Numbered from the stretch's first letter, positions 1 to 9,634 are shown. The stretch is DNA of 64,000 nt from JAHBNG01 sp039028975 (GCA_039028975.1 JBCCHB010000022.1:62001-126000); one strand, 5' to 3'. Numbers and translations: made by a program. Notes: generated by a model not told the origin, from the letters alone.

Positions 1-32
1 CTCAGCTCCGTTTGAAAACGACCGCACTATAG
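1..32 (+). repeat. dispersed repeat A, copy 1 (short form, cut by window edge)
   Basis: This is the right part of a roughly 35-bp quasi-palindromic intergenic repeat whose complete copies begin TATACTCAGCTC and end ACCGCAGTATA. Near-identical short copies lie at 63090-63125, 28817-28855, 30957-30992 (reverse) and 51825-51859 (reverse). Longer copies with an internal hairpin lie at 35606-35692 and 48331-48416. Confidence 0.8.
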
Positions 33-400
33 ACGAAAATGAATTCATCTTGCAACAGATGCAAAAGCCCTTGGCGCAAGCATATTGCCTACTTCGTTCG
101 GCTATCCAGCGGTTAAATTCCTAATCAAACCAAGCAGGATTGGTGATGTGGTCGCCATGATGTAGCAGATTCAAGCTTGGATAAACAAAAGGTCACTGAA
201 CTTGGACGAATACTCTTTCACGCCCCATAGCTCAAAATGAACGCAAGCGGTACGGTCGTTTCTGAGCTTCATTTTGTTCTGTGGGGCAACTTCCTCTTTC
301 GCTGATTGACACCCCTCAGCCTCCAAATACCTGTATATCCCATAACCACCTTAGTCCTACAAAAAAGTAAGAGCACTTACGTTCATAATTATTCTTAGCA

Positions 401-506
401 GTTAAACATGCAACAGGCTTCACCACAGGGAATGAAAATCGAACAAAGATTAGGGGATTGCGCAGATTCTTAATCTTTCTAAGCTTTTCATCTTTGTTAT
501 TTACAG
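401..506 (-). repeat. dispersed repeat D, copy 1
   Basis: This roughly 105-bp AT-rich repeat matches, in reverse complement, the segments at 10861-10970 and 62219-62333. Shared blocks include CTGTAAATAACA at one end, AATCTTTGTT in the middle and TGTTGCATGTTTAA at the other end. No reading frame is preserved between copies, so it is a non-coding dispersed element. Confidence 0.75.
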
Positions 507-737
507 CGCAGATGGCAATAGCCAGGATGTTCGTTAGAATGACTTTGGACTAAATGACTAGCTGACTGTGGACAACTAATTCTGGATTGCCAATCGAGTG
601 GTGGGGAAAGTCATCTTGATACGTAAACTACCCCAAAGTAAGATTGGAAGAGCAAAGCGAACCAGATTAGTCCCATAGGAAAGATTGATTTACTATATCA
701 GTAGAGCGCAATCTACTAAGAATGGACAAGTGAACCC

Positions 738-1595
738 ATGACCTACAATCTAGCCTGTGCCGACTTTACTTTTCCCTTATTGCCCCATGATGATGTGTTA
801 CGGCTTATCTCCATGCTCGACTTACAGGGCGTAGATATTGGCCTCTTCGAAGAGCGATCTCACCTCTGGCCTTCCCGTGAATTTGACAATTTGGCAACCT
901 CTGCCAGGGGACTCAGAGCCAAGTTGAACGATCTGGGCTTGGTCGTGGCTGATCTCTTTTTGCAGATGGATCCTGACTTTGAACCGTATGCCATTAATCA
1001 TCCTGATGAAAATAGACGTCAGAAAGCGCGTGAGTGGTTTCTACAAACGTTGGAATACGCTAATGAGTGTGGCTGCCACCATGTTACAGGGTTGCCTGGC
1101 GTTCACTTTGAAGAAGAGCACTATGAGGATTCTCTCTTGCGGACTATCGATGAACTCAGTTGGCGTATCGAGCAGGCGACAGATCAGAACGTGATCTTTG
1201 GTGTGGAGGCCCACGTGGGCTCTATTGTCCCTACGCCTGACCAAACCTTGGAACTTCTTCGGCGCACGCCTGGGCTGACATTGACACTCGACTACACCCA
1301 CTTTACCCGTGCTGGCTTACCAGACTCGGCTGTGGAACCGCTGGTTGCCCATGCCAGCCACTTCCATGTTCGAGGAGCGCGCAAAGATCGACTGCAAGAG
1401 CGCTTTGCCCACAACATCATCGATTACAAACAGGTTCTGCGGGCCATGCAAAAGAGTGGCTACGCTGGTTGGCTGGGCATTGAGTACGTCTGGATTGACT
1501 GGGAACATTGCAATGAATGCGATAACCTCTCCGAAACCATACTCTTTCGCGATTTTCTACGTGAGCAAATGCTTTTATACTCAGACTCTACCTAA
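738..1595 (+). CDS. sugar phosphate isomerase/epimerase family protein (xylose isomerase-like TIM barrel)
   Basis: The 285-residue protein has the layout of the AP-endonuclease-2/xylose-isomerase-like TIM-barrel family, which isomerises or epimerises sugars and cyclitols with a divalent metal. The four expected metal ligands are visible: E157 in FGVEAHVG, D185 in TLDYTHF, H208/H210 in HASHFHVRG and E249 in GIEYVW. Length is normal for the family and there is no signal peptide, so it is cytoplasmic. It stands alone, with an exporter gene 167 bp downstream on the same strand. Substrate cannot be read from sequence; the sugar-catabolic genes at 9.7-18.4 kb make a sugar or polyol substrate plausible. 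Confidence 0.85.
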   Translation: MTYNLACADFTFPLLPHDDVLRLISMLDLQGVDIGLFEERSHLWPSREFDNLATSARGLRAKLNDLGLVVADLFLQMDPDFEPYAINHPDENRRQKAREWFLQTLEYANECGCHHVTGLPGVHFEEEHYEDSLLRTIDELSWRIEQATDQNVIFGVEAHVGSIVPTPDQTLELLRRTPGLTLTLDYTHFTRAGLPDSAVEPLVAHASHFHVRGARKDRLQERFAHNIIDYKQVLRAMQKSGYAGWLGIEYVWIDWEHCNECDNLSETILFRDFLREQMLLYSDST

Positions 1596-1762
1596 AATAA
1601 CACGTTTCCCCCCGGGTATCGGTGTTACCTTATCACTACCGCCAGCATAGAAGCAGGAACTCCATAACTTAGTCATTTGGTGAGAACCAACCAGATGAAA
1701 GCATGCCAAATATTCACGGTGCGTTCCTTACGAATCCATTACTAACCGGACTATAAACCTAC

Positions 1763-2992
1763 ATGATTCACTCATCCTCAGCACCTTCTGCCGAAAGCAG
1801 ACCCCCTCTCAGCTTTGGGGAATTTGTCGCGCTTATGGCCCTGCTTATTGCGTTGGTGGCTCTCTCCATTGATGCTATGCTTCCCGCACTACCAGAAATT
1901 GGTCGTGACCTAGGCGTCGTGCGTGAAAATGATCGGCAATTAATTATCACGTTGATCTTTTTGGGGATGGCGGTTGGTCAGATATTTTATGGTCCATTGT
2001 CAGACAGCATTGGTAGGAAGCCAGCCATCTATGCTGGTTTGGTCATTTTCGTACTGGGTAGTTTGATCTGCACCTTCGCTCAAACGTTTTCAATCATGCT
2101 GCTTGGTCGATTGGTTCAAGGGCTTGGTGTGGCAGGCTCGCGGAGCGTAACGGTAGCTCTGATTCGAGATCAATATGCTGGGCGATCCATGGCTCGGGTG
2201 ATGTCCTTTGTTATGGGCATCTTCATCTTGGTACCCGTTATTGCTCCTTCAGTGGGCCAGGGAATCATTCTATTTGCTCACTGGCGTGCCATCTTCGTTC
2301 TCTTCCTATTATTGGCCGTGATCATGTTCATTTGGTTTGCCATCCGTCAGCCAGAGACGCTGCAACCAGAACAGCGTCTCCCATTCTCGATAGCGCGTAT
2401 AACTTCTGCTCTGCGCGAGATCTGCACCAATCGGATTTCGCTGGGTTACACGATCATGGCAGGATTGATATCTGGTGCATTTCTGGGCTTTCTTAGCTCT
2501 GCCCAGCAAATTTTTCAGGAACAATATGGCTTGGGGGTTCAGTTTCCACTCTACTTTGCCATTCTAGCTCTTTCGAGTGGATTGGCCTCGTTTATGAATG
2601 CCCAACTGGTTATGCGTTTTGGCATGAGATTGTTGAGCCGATGGTCACTCTTTGGGTTGAGTGGATTGTCGCTCCTCTTTTTGGGGATAGCAGGTTCCCA
2701 GGGCGGCTCTCCGACGTTGTGGCTAACCATAGGTTACTTCATGCTGACCTTCTTCGCTGTGGGGATTCTCTTTGGGAACTTGAATGCCTTGGCCATGGAA
2801 CCGCTTGGTCACATTGCTGGTATCGGTGCAGCCCTTGTTGGCTCCCTTTCTACCTTGCTCTCCATACCATTGGGTGCCATAATTGGTCAGAGCTACAACG
2901 GCACGGTTTTACCATTGGTTGGCGGGTTTGCCCTCTTTGGTGTGCTATCGATTGTGACCATGAGGTGGGCCGAACAAACAAGAGATGCATGA
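1763..2992 (+). CDS. MFS drug-efflux transporter, Bcr/CflA type
   Basis: A 409-residue polytopic membrane protein with about twelve hydrophobic segments. The N-terminal half carries the family pattern SIDAMLPALPEIG in the first helix, GQIFYGPLSDSIGRKP (MFS motif A, loop 2-3) and RLVQGLGVAGS in helix 4, which fits the Bcr/CflA drug:H+ antiporter group (bicyclomycin, chloramphenicol and similar substrates). A polar N-terminal tail of about 18 residues precedes the first helix. The gene converges on the FAD monooxygenase with only 8 bp between the two stop codons, so no separate terminator fits there. The actual substrate is unknown. Confidence 0.88.
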   Translation: MIHSSSAPSAESRPPLSFGEFVALMALLIALVALSIDAMLPALPEIGRDLGVVRENDRQLIITLIFLGMAVGQIFYGPLSDSIGRKPAIYAGLVIFVLGSLICTFAQTFSIMLLGRLVQGLGVAGSRSVTVALIRDQYAGRSMARVMSFVMGIFILVPVIAPSVGQGIILFAHWRAIFVLFLLLAVIMFIWFAIRQPETLQPEQRLPFSIARITSALREICTNRISLGYTIMAGLISGAFLGFLSSAQQIFQEQYGLGVQFPLYFAILALSSGLASFMNAQLVMRFGMRLLSRWSLFGLSGLSLLFLGIAGSQGGSPTLWLTIGYFMLTFFAVGILFGNLNALAMEPLGHIAGIGAALVGSLSTLLSIPLGAIIGQSYNGTVLPLVGGFALFGVLSIVTMRWAEQTRDA

Positions 2993-3000
2993 TTTGGTAA

Positions 3001-4086
3001 TTAACCACCTAAAAAGGCGTGGGCAACGGGTCGTTTCAGAGTCGGAAACAGATTCAGTAGCCCGAATCCCGCATTGGTTGCAGCGCGCATCAAGGGATTG
3101 GCTGCTGTTAGCCAACGGCGGGCACGTTCGCTATCCGCAATCGTCTGAGCACCTACTGCATGACGAGAAGCGCTGTAACCTTCCAATCGACTTTCTACAA
3201 GGCGTGTTGCCAACTCAGCGGCGTCAGCAATCCCCAGGTTCATCCCTCTCCCTCCGGCTGGTGAATGGCAGTGAGCGGCATCCCCAGCCAGAAAGACCCG
3301 CCCCAATCCATATTGAGATACCTGACGGACTGAGATGCGAAACTGACCTGCACGACGAATATTGGTCACATCCAAATGGAGTGGCAACGTAGCTAGTGCG
3401 TCCTCTGTATTGGCAATAACCCGAAAGCGCTCTTGCTCCAGAGGGGCCACCACGACGATACGCCCTTCATCCAGAATACAGAATGTGAGTCCTTCAGCAT
3501 GGGTCCAATTCGCCGCGTCCACATCAGCAATCGACCAAGTCTCAGGCAGATCATAGCCGATAAATTCGATGCCAAGTGCCTGTCGGGTGGCACTTCGGCT
3601 CCCATCCGCCCCAATGACGTAGTCAACGACTCTTTCTCTCCCGTCCTGGGTCTCCACAATGACCTGCTCTCCGTCCTGACGCAATCCACTTAGCTCACAG
3701 CCATACGTCACTGTTCCGCCATATCCATGTAGTGCATCTCGCAGAGCGGTCTCTGTACGGTCTTGGGCCAGGGCCAACCCAAAATCCTGACGTGGATGCA
3801 CACCGTAAAGTGGAACCGTTACAACTTTGCGCTGGCCAACATACCCAACCATCTCACGGACTTTCACGCCTTCATCCAACAATCTAGCCGAAACACCTGA
3901 AGGGGCAAGTATCTCTAAGCTGCGGGGCATAATTCCCACAGCGCGAGAGAGCGTGGATGCATCGGTCTTTCGATCAATCACGTCAGCCACGATTCCATGT
4001 CGGGCCAGTTCAACTGCTGCGGTCAGCCCAGTTGGCCCTGCGCCAACTATGAGTACGTTCGGTGTAGATACTATTCTGTCTGTCAT
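3001..4086 (-). CDS. FAD-dependent aromatic monooxygenase (PHBH fold)
   Basis: The 361-residue flavoprotein has the three fingerprints of class A monooxygenases: GAGPTG near residue 16 for the ADP moiety of FAD, the DG motif in VIGADGSRS, and the GD motif in VFLAGDAAHCHSPAGG. Such enzymes hydroxylate aromatic or polyketide substrates using NAD(P)H and O2, and some inactivate drugs such as tetracyclines. At 361 residues it is close to TetX-sized enzymes and lacks the thioredoxin-like C-terminal domain of longer phenol hydroxylases. A drug exporter gene converges on it, so a detoxification role is possible but unproven. A Crp/Fnr-type regulator gene lies upstream on the same strand, 302 bp away. 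Confidence 0.85.
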   Translation of the reverse strand: MTDRIVSTPNVLIVGAGPTGLTAAVELARHGIVADVIDRKTDASTLSRAVGIMPRSLEILAPSGVSARLLDEGVKVREMVGYVGQRKVVTVPLYGVHPRQDFGLALAQDRTETALRDALHGYGGTVTYGCELSGLRQDGEQVIVETQDGRERVVDYVIGADGSRSATRQALGIEFIGYDLPETWSIADVDAANWTHAEGLTFCILDEGRIVVVAPLEQERFRVIANTEDALATLPLHLDVTNIRRAGQFRISVRQVSQYGLGRVFLAGDAAHCHSPAGGRGMNLGIADAAELATRLVESRLEGYSASRHAVGAQTIADSERARRWLTAANPLMRAATNAGFGLLNLFPTLKRPVAHAFLGG

Positions 4087-4388
4087 GATCTGTTTCTTCC
4101 TCTTTCGGTTGCTTCACTTTGCAATCTTTATGCTACCCAGCCAATCCAGCCCAAGAAACGGACTCGACGGGTCTCATTTCCGCAGGCAGTAAGCGGAAAT
4201 CTATCGTTCAAACACGTTATGGGTACCGTTTGCGAAGCAGGCGCAAAGCGCCATTACTATCCTTCAAGCATGACGAATCAAAATCGCCAACACGGCCTAG
4301 GTGACTTCGGAATACTGAATGTCTACAAAGAGGAGTATACAGCCTGCGCAAAGCAGTTTCATTGACTTGGGTTAAGATGAGGAGGCAG
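4087..4388. other. intergenic region holding repeat G
   Basis: The gap between the Crp/Fnr-type gene and the monooxygenase gene contains a reverse copy of repeat G (4173-4301). Frames crossing it are repeat-derived and not conserved. The AT-rich part nearest 4086-4170 is the likely monooxygenase promoter region. Confidence 0.6.
4173..4301 (-). repeat. dispersed repeat G, copy 1
   Basis: Its reverse complement aligns with 10971-11074: both begin TAGGCCGTGTT, continue with a TTTTGATT(C/T)GTCATGC block and end in GATTTCCGCTTACT followed by GGAAATGA. In this copy the terminal part also forms a perfect 8-bp stem, ATTTCCGC with GCGGAAAT. Confidence 0.7.
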
Positions 4389-4964
4389 TTAGGTATGCCC
4401 CAATCTCTTTCGGATGCGGCTCAAACTTTCAGGGCGAATGCCTAAGTATTGGGCCAGATAATACTGGGGTATTTTTTCGACCAGATCCGGTCTCTTTTGA
4501 AGGAGATTGAGGTAGCGTTCTTCGGGTGAATCAACCAGAAAGGAGTACTCTCGATGATAGAGTTCAATGGCTCGGCGCTGGGTGAATAAACGGTCAAATT
4601 TTTCTAGGAGGGGAATTTTTTCAAAGATAGCCTCTATATCTCGGATGAAGAGAACAAACAACTCCGTATCTTCCAACGCCTGGATGTTCATTTTCGACGG
4701 CTCTTGAATGAGATAGCTGATCAAATCGCCAACCCAATCAGATTCAAAATAGAATTGGGCCGTGACCTCTTCGTCGCCTTTGCTATAGTAATGTCTAAGC
4801 AGTCCCTGATTCACAAAGGCTAGCTTTGTCCCAATCTCGCCCTCCAATTGCCAGATCTCCTTAGCGCGCAGGCGAGTGACGTGTAGCTGAGCCGCAAAGA
4901 AGCCGAACTCTTCCTCTGTAAGCGGAACAAACTGGGCTAAAAATGCTTTCAACTTTTGGTACAT
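4389..4964 (-). CDS. Crp/Fnr-family transcriptional regulator
   Basis: A 191-residue protein with an N-terminal cyclic-nucleotide-binding-like beta-roll (about residues 5-120), a dimerisation helix and a C-terminal helix-turn-helix in IPQYYLAQYLGIRPESLSRI. It resembles the small Crp/Fnr branch with an LGIRPESLSRIRK-type recognition helix rather than classical CRP. I see no Fnr-type cysteine cluster and no conserved cAMP-binding arginine, so the ligand is unknown. It lies upstream of the FAD monooxygenase on the same strand and may control it. Confidence 0.85.
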   Translation of the reverse strand: MYQKLKAFLAQFVPLTEEEFGFFAAQLHVTRLRAKEIWQLEGEIGTKLAFVNQGLLRHYYSKGDEEVTAQFYFESDWVGDLISYLIQEPSKMNIQALEDTELFVLFIRDIEAIFEKIPLLEKFDRLFTQRRAIELYHREYSFLVDSPEERYLNLLQKRPDLVEKIPQYYLAQYLGIRPESLSRIRKRLGHT

Positions 4965-5570
4965 GATTTGGATGCTATCCTAAATAAGCCAAAACCACGC
5001 TGTACATTTCATTCATCATGGTTGCAAGCGACTGCTTCGCAAGCACAAATTCTGCCATTCAACAATTAATTATTCGAGTCGACTCTTTCTTTGAAGCCTT
5101 TCAGATCCTTGGAATCCATCTTGTTCCCAAAGATTAAGTACCAAGTTCTATGTAGAAAAACGAATTTTCGTAAAAAGTGTAATGCTTTGCCGATTTCATC
5201 GTTATGATAGTCAGAGTGTCCATTTTATGGATACTTTGGCCCTTGAGCTTGGTGATTTTCCTGCACCCTACATTTACTTGGCTCTAGTATAGATGAGAAT
5301 AATCTTCCTGACGAAAACCAAATCGAATGGTCCTCATCTATGCCCAGCCATAGTATAGTTCGCCAAAAAAGTCTTGTCCCGAGTCTTGACCAATCCACTC
5401 TGGGAATTTCCAAAAAGGGAGGACAGAACTTTTCTGGCCATCTATATAGCTTGCCTATCACCAGGTTCAAGTTTAGACGGTCTATGTCGATGAAAATCAG
5501 ACATCGTATGAGGCCACACAGCGTTGACTCTGTTTCGGATTCCCCATGTGTAGCAGGGTCAGGATTCTAG
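4965..5570. other. intergenic region with repeat B
   Basis: This 606-bp gap separates the leftward Crp/Fnr-type gene from the rightward surface-protein gene, so both promoters should lie here. A full copy of repeat B occupies 5354-5448. Just left of it, around 5288-5342, the DNA reads TATAGATGAG and then CTCATCTATG, a further imperfect inverted repeat. No gene is evident. Confidence 0.6.
5354..5448 (+). repeat. dispersed repeat B, copy 1 (full, hairpin-forming)
   Basis: A 95-bp element with imperfect inverted arms: AAAAGTCTTGTCCC on the left pairs with GGGAGGACAGAACTTTT on the right. A second full copy lies at 31377-31461, and the left half occurs in reverse at 28218-28259. Flanking sequence differs at each site, as expected for a small mobile or REP-like repeat. 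Confidence 0.75.
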
Positions 5571-7856
5571 ATGAAAGGAAATTTCCGTATGATGGACTTA
5601 GAGAAACCTATTGGTATGATGAAGAATGTACTACCAAGTACTGCCACAGATGGACAAGTACAGCTTAGAAGAGCGCGACCGAGCGTCTTGTGGACCTTGG
5701 TCATCTTTTTTGCCATGATGGCTGGTGGGATGGTGCTGTCGAGTACGACCGTACAAGCCGGTGCGACCAATGCAGATACAGCTGCTGAGGAGGGTTCCGG
5801 TCGCTGGTGCTTTCGCGGTGAAGAGGGGGATGCTTCTGTCACAGGACGCATCCTGGGTTTAGATAGCGCTCCCGTAGCGAATGTTTCGGTCAATATCTAT
5901 GCTGAAGACGGAAACAGACGTCTTTGTCGAGAACGAACAGAAGATGATGGAACATTCACTTTTGATACGGTTGCTGCGGGGACATACAACATCCGCATTA
6001 GCCAATCTCAAGACGGGACCATTGCCCCAAAATTGGATGCCTTTGATGTTGCTGCCAGCGCAACAGTCGACTTAGGTGATATTCAACTTGAGGCAGAACC
6101 TGAGACCGTCTCGATTTTTGGCCAAGTAACCGATGCAGACGGAATGCTGCTGACCGAGTTGGAAGGCAGAGTACTTTTGCGAGAGTATTCAGAAGAAGAG
6201 GAATTGGTCGGTGCAACAACAACAATCCCCTCAGGTCATGGGGATTCCCGCAGCAGAGCGTCTCGCCGCCCCCAACGTGGCTCTGGCAGTAGCTTGGATG
6301 ACGGTGCGTTTCAGATCGATGCCTACGCAGGTCAATATCAGGTTGAATTGAAATTGTCTCGCAATGGCCGTTCTCGCAATCAGGAATCAAGCTCAGTCAA
6401 TCGCCAATATTATGTTCCAGAAGGGCAAGAGATCTTGGTGGATACGAGCGATGGCATCAGCAAAACCGTCACCATTACAGTCGAACGCTACGCCTCAATC
6501 ATCACCGGTTCACTGCTCAATCCTGATGGTACACCTGCAACAGGAATCCGCGGGACCGTTCGTGCCCATAATAATGACACAAGCGATACAGCAGCAAAAG
6601 GCAATTTGGCGACCATCGATTCCGAAACCGGTCAATATACCCTCTACATCCACCCCGGTACATGGTCGTTGAGCTACAGCATCTCCACTGATGACTACCT
6701 TCCGTATGGTTCTGCACCAGCCCCTGTCACAGTAGAAGCGGATCAGAGCGCTACCCAAGAGTTCTCTCTGATTGCCCTTGATGCCACCATACAGGGTACG
6801 GTTACCGATCCAGATGGGAATCCAATTCGCTCCGGTAAGGTAAAAGCCCAAGAAGGCAATGCAGACGGTGAAAAAGCATTTGGTGTTACAGCTCGGGTAC
6901 GCAACGGTGAATATACCCTACGCGTTGCCTCCGACCGTGGATATCTTGTCAGTGCCAAGCCATTCTCTCGCAACAGTTGGGTTCAGCCAGCCACCGTTGC
7001 TGTGACCCCAACGGCCAGTTCTACCATTACTGTCGATCTCCAATATGTAAACCCGGATTCAGCCATTTCAGGCATGGTCACCCTGGACGACGGGACAGTT
7101 GCCGCTAATGCCAGAATCCATGCTCATTCCAATAATGGCCAGGATGTTCATACCCGTGCCGACTCGGATGGAGTGTATCAGCTAGATGTTGTGGCTGGAA
7201 CTTGGACGCTCAGTGCCAAGTGGACCTCTCGCGCGGACAATCGTATCTACCGGACTGAGGAACCACTTGAAGTCCAAGTAACCTCGGCCAACACAACAAC
7301 GGTGGATATCTCTCTGACGCCTGATAGCGATACCCTACCAGAAACCACTCAGGATGACTTTGCCACAAGCAGCGGTTGGTCTGGCGAATTGAGCGATGGA
7401 ACCAGGGTAGATATTCCGGCCCGAGCCATTCCCCGTGCTAATGACGTAACGGTAACCATTCATTCCATCAGCGATGAGCTGCCCCAGACGGCTGGCGATC
7501 AACCCATCAACTATGGCTACGAGATTAACGTTCACAACAACGAAAATGGACAAGAGGTAACGGATGGCTTTGATGAGGATGCGACGATTACCTTTACCTA
7601 TAGCGAAAGCGATCTGAGACGCGCCAAGATTACCGAGAGCGACATTGTACCAGCCTATTATAATGAAGAGACAGATAGCTGGGTAACTGTCTCTGGCTAC
7701 AGCATAGATACCAACCGCAATGAAGTTAGCGTACAGACGGATCATTTCTCACTGTGGGCGTTGGTCTATGATCCAGAAGAGGCACCAGCAGCCTCAGCAA
7801 CACCCCAGCAAAACATACTGACAGAGATGATTCTGCTACCGTTTGTGGTGCAGTAG
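5571..7856 (+). CDS. secreted protein with tandem carboxypeptidase-regulatory-like (CnaB-type) domains
   Basis: The 761-residue protein starts with a 37-residue polar leader, then a hydrophobic export segment (about 38-62, ending near VQAGA). About five tandem beta-sandwich repeats follow, each opening with a G-x-V/I-x-(D/N)-(P/A)-DG pattern: VTGRILGLDSAPV, IFGQVTDADG, ITGSLLNPDGTPA, IQGTVTDPDGNPI and ISGMVTLDDG. Such domains are structural and common in surface or adhesive proteins. A C-terminal beta domain precedes the extreme end MILLPFVVQ, matching the YLP-type ends of other secreted proteins here. The chosen ATG has AGGA 6 nt upstream. No enzymatic motif is seen. Confidence 0.82.
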   Translation: MKGNFRMMDLEKPIGMMKNVLPSTATDGQVQLRRARPSVLWTLVIFFAMMAGGMVLSSTTVQAGATNADTAAEEGSGRWCFRGEEGDASVTGRILGLDSAPVANVSVNIYAEDGNRRLCRERTEDDGTFTFDTVAAGTYNIRISQSQDGTIAPKLDAFDVAASATVDLGDIQLEAEPETVSIFGQVTDADGMLLTELEGRVLLREYSEEEELVGATTTIPSGHGDSRSRASRRPQRGSGSSLDDGAFQIDAYAGQYQVELKLSRNGRSRNQESSSVNRQYYVPEGQEILVDTSDGISKTVTITVERYASIITGSLLNPDGTPATGIRGTVRAHNNDTSDTAAKGNLATIDSETGQYTLYIHPGTWSLSYSISTDDYLPYGSAPAPVTVEADQSATQEFSLIALDATIQGTVTDPDGNPIRSGKVKAQEGNADGEKAFGVTARVRNGEYTLRVASDRGYLVSAKPFSRNSWVQPATVAVTPTASSTITVDLQYVNPDSAISGMVTLDDGTVAANARIHAHSNNGQDVHTRADSDGVYQLDVVAGTWTLSAKWTSRADNRIYRTEEPLEVQVTSANTTTVDISLTPDSDTLPETTQDDFATSSGWSGELSDGTRVDIPARAIPRANDVTVTIHSISDELPQTAGDQPINYGYEINVHNNENGQEVTDGFDEDATITFTYSESDLRRAKITESDIVPAYYNEETDSWVTVSGYSIDTNRNEVSVQTDHFSLWALVYDPEEAPAASATPQQNILTEMILLPFVVQ

Positions 7857-8015
7857 TGGATTATAGACAGTAGATGGTTGGATCGTCGTCAACGACAAAT
7901 CCGGAATGGGTACCAACCGTCTACTATTCACCATTCTCTCTAACCTGCCCTTTGTTGGGTTTACCATTACCAGCTTGCTGCGGGATGAATGTGGACTTGC
8001 CCTGGGGTTAAATTA

Positions 8016-8100
8016 CTGGTCTACAAAACAGATGCCTATCAAAAGAGCAGGATTGTTAGCCAACAAGCTTGCTTCAGGGGGTGTCTGTTTTGTAGGCCAG
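8016..8100. repeat. 17-bp inverted repeat with 51-nt spacer
   Basis: The arms at 8016-8032 (CTGGTCTACAAAACAGA) and 8084-8100 are complementary at 16 of 17 positions. The element lies in the 299-bp gap before the subtilase gene, which otherwise shows no gene. It could be a small mobile hairpin repeat or a leader structure of the subtilase mRNA; no T-run follows, so it is not a typical terminator. Confidence 0.6.
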
Positions 8101-8155
8101 CTTTGGCCTTGGGCGGATATGGATGACCTGACTACTTTTGTAGGGAGAACCTATT

Positions 8156-9634
8156 ATGGATTGGAAACACTTTACCCAAATTATCTGTTGCGTACTTCTT
8201 TTGTTCGCCACTACCAGGTTCCACGATAGACTCATTGGTCAGGTACCTGGGGTAGTGGCTAGCGCCCAGTTGGTAGGTGCCAAGGCAGTGAGCTATGAGG
8301 TACCTGATGCTGGAGCGATAGATGCTGCTACAACAACTGAACCCTTTGCGTCAGGAAGGATTCTTGTCAAAACAAGAAACAGCAGCCCACCAGGCCAAGT
8401 GCAAAGCGCTCAGAGTGCTACGAGTCTAATGGGCCTACCTGTTGTAGCCACCATTCAAACGCTAGATGTCCAAGTGTTGGAGGTAGAAGAGGGGCAGGAA
8501 CTAGAGATGGTTACGGCACTCAATGCTCGGGAGGACGTCGAATATGCTGAGCCAGACTATCTAGTCCATCATATGGCATCCCATAAAAAAGAGTCTATAC
8601 AGAGCACCGTCTCTCCCAATGATTCTCTCTATAGCCAGCAGTGGGGACTCAGCGCCATCCATGCACCGGAAGTCTGGGCAATAACTCAGGGAAGCGCTAA
8701 CGTTGTCATTGCCGTAATCGATACGGGGATTGATCTAGGGCATCCTGATCTAGAGAGTGAGTTGGTGGCGGGTGAAGCCTTTACGCGCAGAAGCAGTACC
8801 GCCCAGGATGACAATGGACATGGCACCCACGTGGCCAGCATTGCCGCGGGTGCGACCAACAATCAGCTTGGCGTTGCCGGTGTGGCGTGGCAAGCACGAA
8901 TTATGCCCATCAAGGCGCTCAATTCTAGAGGAAGCGGGCGGATCAGCGATATTGCCGATGGCATTCGGTGGGCAGTAGATAATGGTGCGGATGTGATCAA
9001 TATGAGTTTGGGCAGTTCGGAAGGGTCCAATACATTGTTGAGTGCCGTTCAGTACGCCTATAACAACGATGTCTTTATTGTCTCGGCCATGGGCAATGAG
9101 TTTACCAGCGGAAACCCGACCAACTACCCTGCAGCCTATGCTGAAGTATTTGCCGTGGGTGCGGTCAATCAATTTGGCAATCGAGCGTTCTTTTCGAACA
9201 GCGGCTCCCATATTGACGTAGTGGCTCCAGGCGTAGATATCTACGGTGCAGCCTTACGTACAACCGGAGTCGAATATTATGCTCAAGATGGAACTAGCAT
9301 GGCCGTGCCTTTTGTATCGGGCTTGGCAGCCCTTCTCCTCTCCATGGATAACAGCCTGACCAATGAGCAACTGGCCGAGATCATTCAGAATACGGCCACT
9401 GATCTCGGCACGTCGGGTTGGGATGAGTTCACCGGGACAGGACGGATCAATGCCCAAGCTGCTGTCGAATCGCTCCTCAATGTGGACTCAGCTCCTTTAC
9501 CTACACCCACCATGACACCAACCTTAACACCGCTACCCACACCACTCCCGACATCTAGCCCAACACCAACACCCCCAGTTACTGGTGGGGGGAGCAATAA
9601 CGGTATGATATATCTACCATTTGTTGTGGAATAA
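8156..9634 (+). CDS. secreted subtilisin-like serine protease (S8) with Pro/Thr stalk
   Basis: The 492-residue preproprotein has a signal peptide (1 to about 36), an inhibitor-like propeptide (about 65-140, ending VEYAEPDYLVH), and an S8 catalytic domain with D189 (AVIDTGID), H222 (NGHGTHVAS), oxyanion N314 and S381 (DGTSMAVP). A stalk of repeated Pro-Thr follows (about residues 445-478), then GGGSNNG and the end MIYLPFVVE. The domain order fits an extracellular or cell-surface protease. The start ATG has AGGGA about 10 nt upstream. It follows another secreted protein with the same kind of C-terminus and may share its export or anchoring route. Confidence 0.92.
   Translation: MDWKHFTQIICCVLLLFATTRFHDRLIGQVPGVVASAQLVGAKAVSYEVPDAGAIDAATTTEPFASGRILVKTRNSSPPGQVQSAQSATSLMGLPVVATIQTLDVQVLEVEEGQELEMVTALNAREDVEYAEPDYLVHHMASHKKESIQSTVSPNDSLYSQQWGLSAIHAPEVWAITQGSANVVIAVIDTGIDLGHPDLESELVAGEAFTRRSSTAQDDNGHGTHVASIAAGATNNQLGVAGVAWQARIMPIKALNSRGSGRISDIADGIRWAVDNGADVINMSLGSSEGSNTLLSAVQYAYNNDVFIVSAMGNEFTSGNPTNYPAAYAEVFAVGAVNQFGNRAFFSNSGSHIDVVAPGVDIYGAALRTTGVEYYAQDGTSMAVPFVSGLAALLLSMDNSLTNEQLAEIIQNTATDLGTSGWDEFTGTGRINAQAAVESLLNVDSAPLPTPTMTPTLTPLPTPLPTSSPTPTPPVTGGGSNNGMIYLPFVVE

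Larger units (their letters stand above)
1..737. other. gene-free region at window start
   Basis: No convincing coding sequence is visible. The stretch holds a truncated copy of dispersed repeat A at its left edge and a reverse copy of repeat D at 401-506. The remainder is AT-leaning DNA with stops in all frames. The promoter of the following isomerase gene must lie here, but I cannot place a clear -35/-10 pair. Confidence 0.6.

Noticed and set aside
7906..8229. A 107-codon plus-strand frame overlapping the start of the subtilase
   Set aside because: It runs through the inverted repeat at 8016-8100 and overlaps the subtilase signal peptide in another frame; no domain or start signal.
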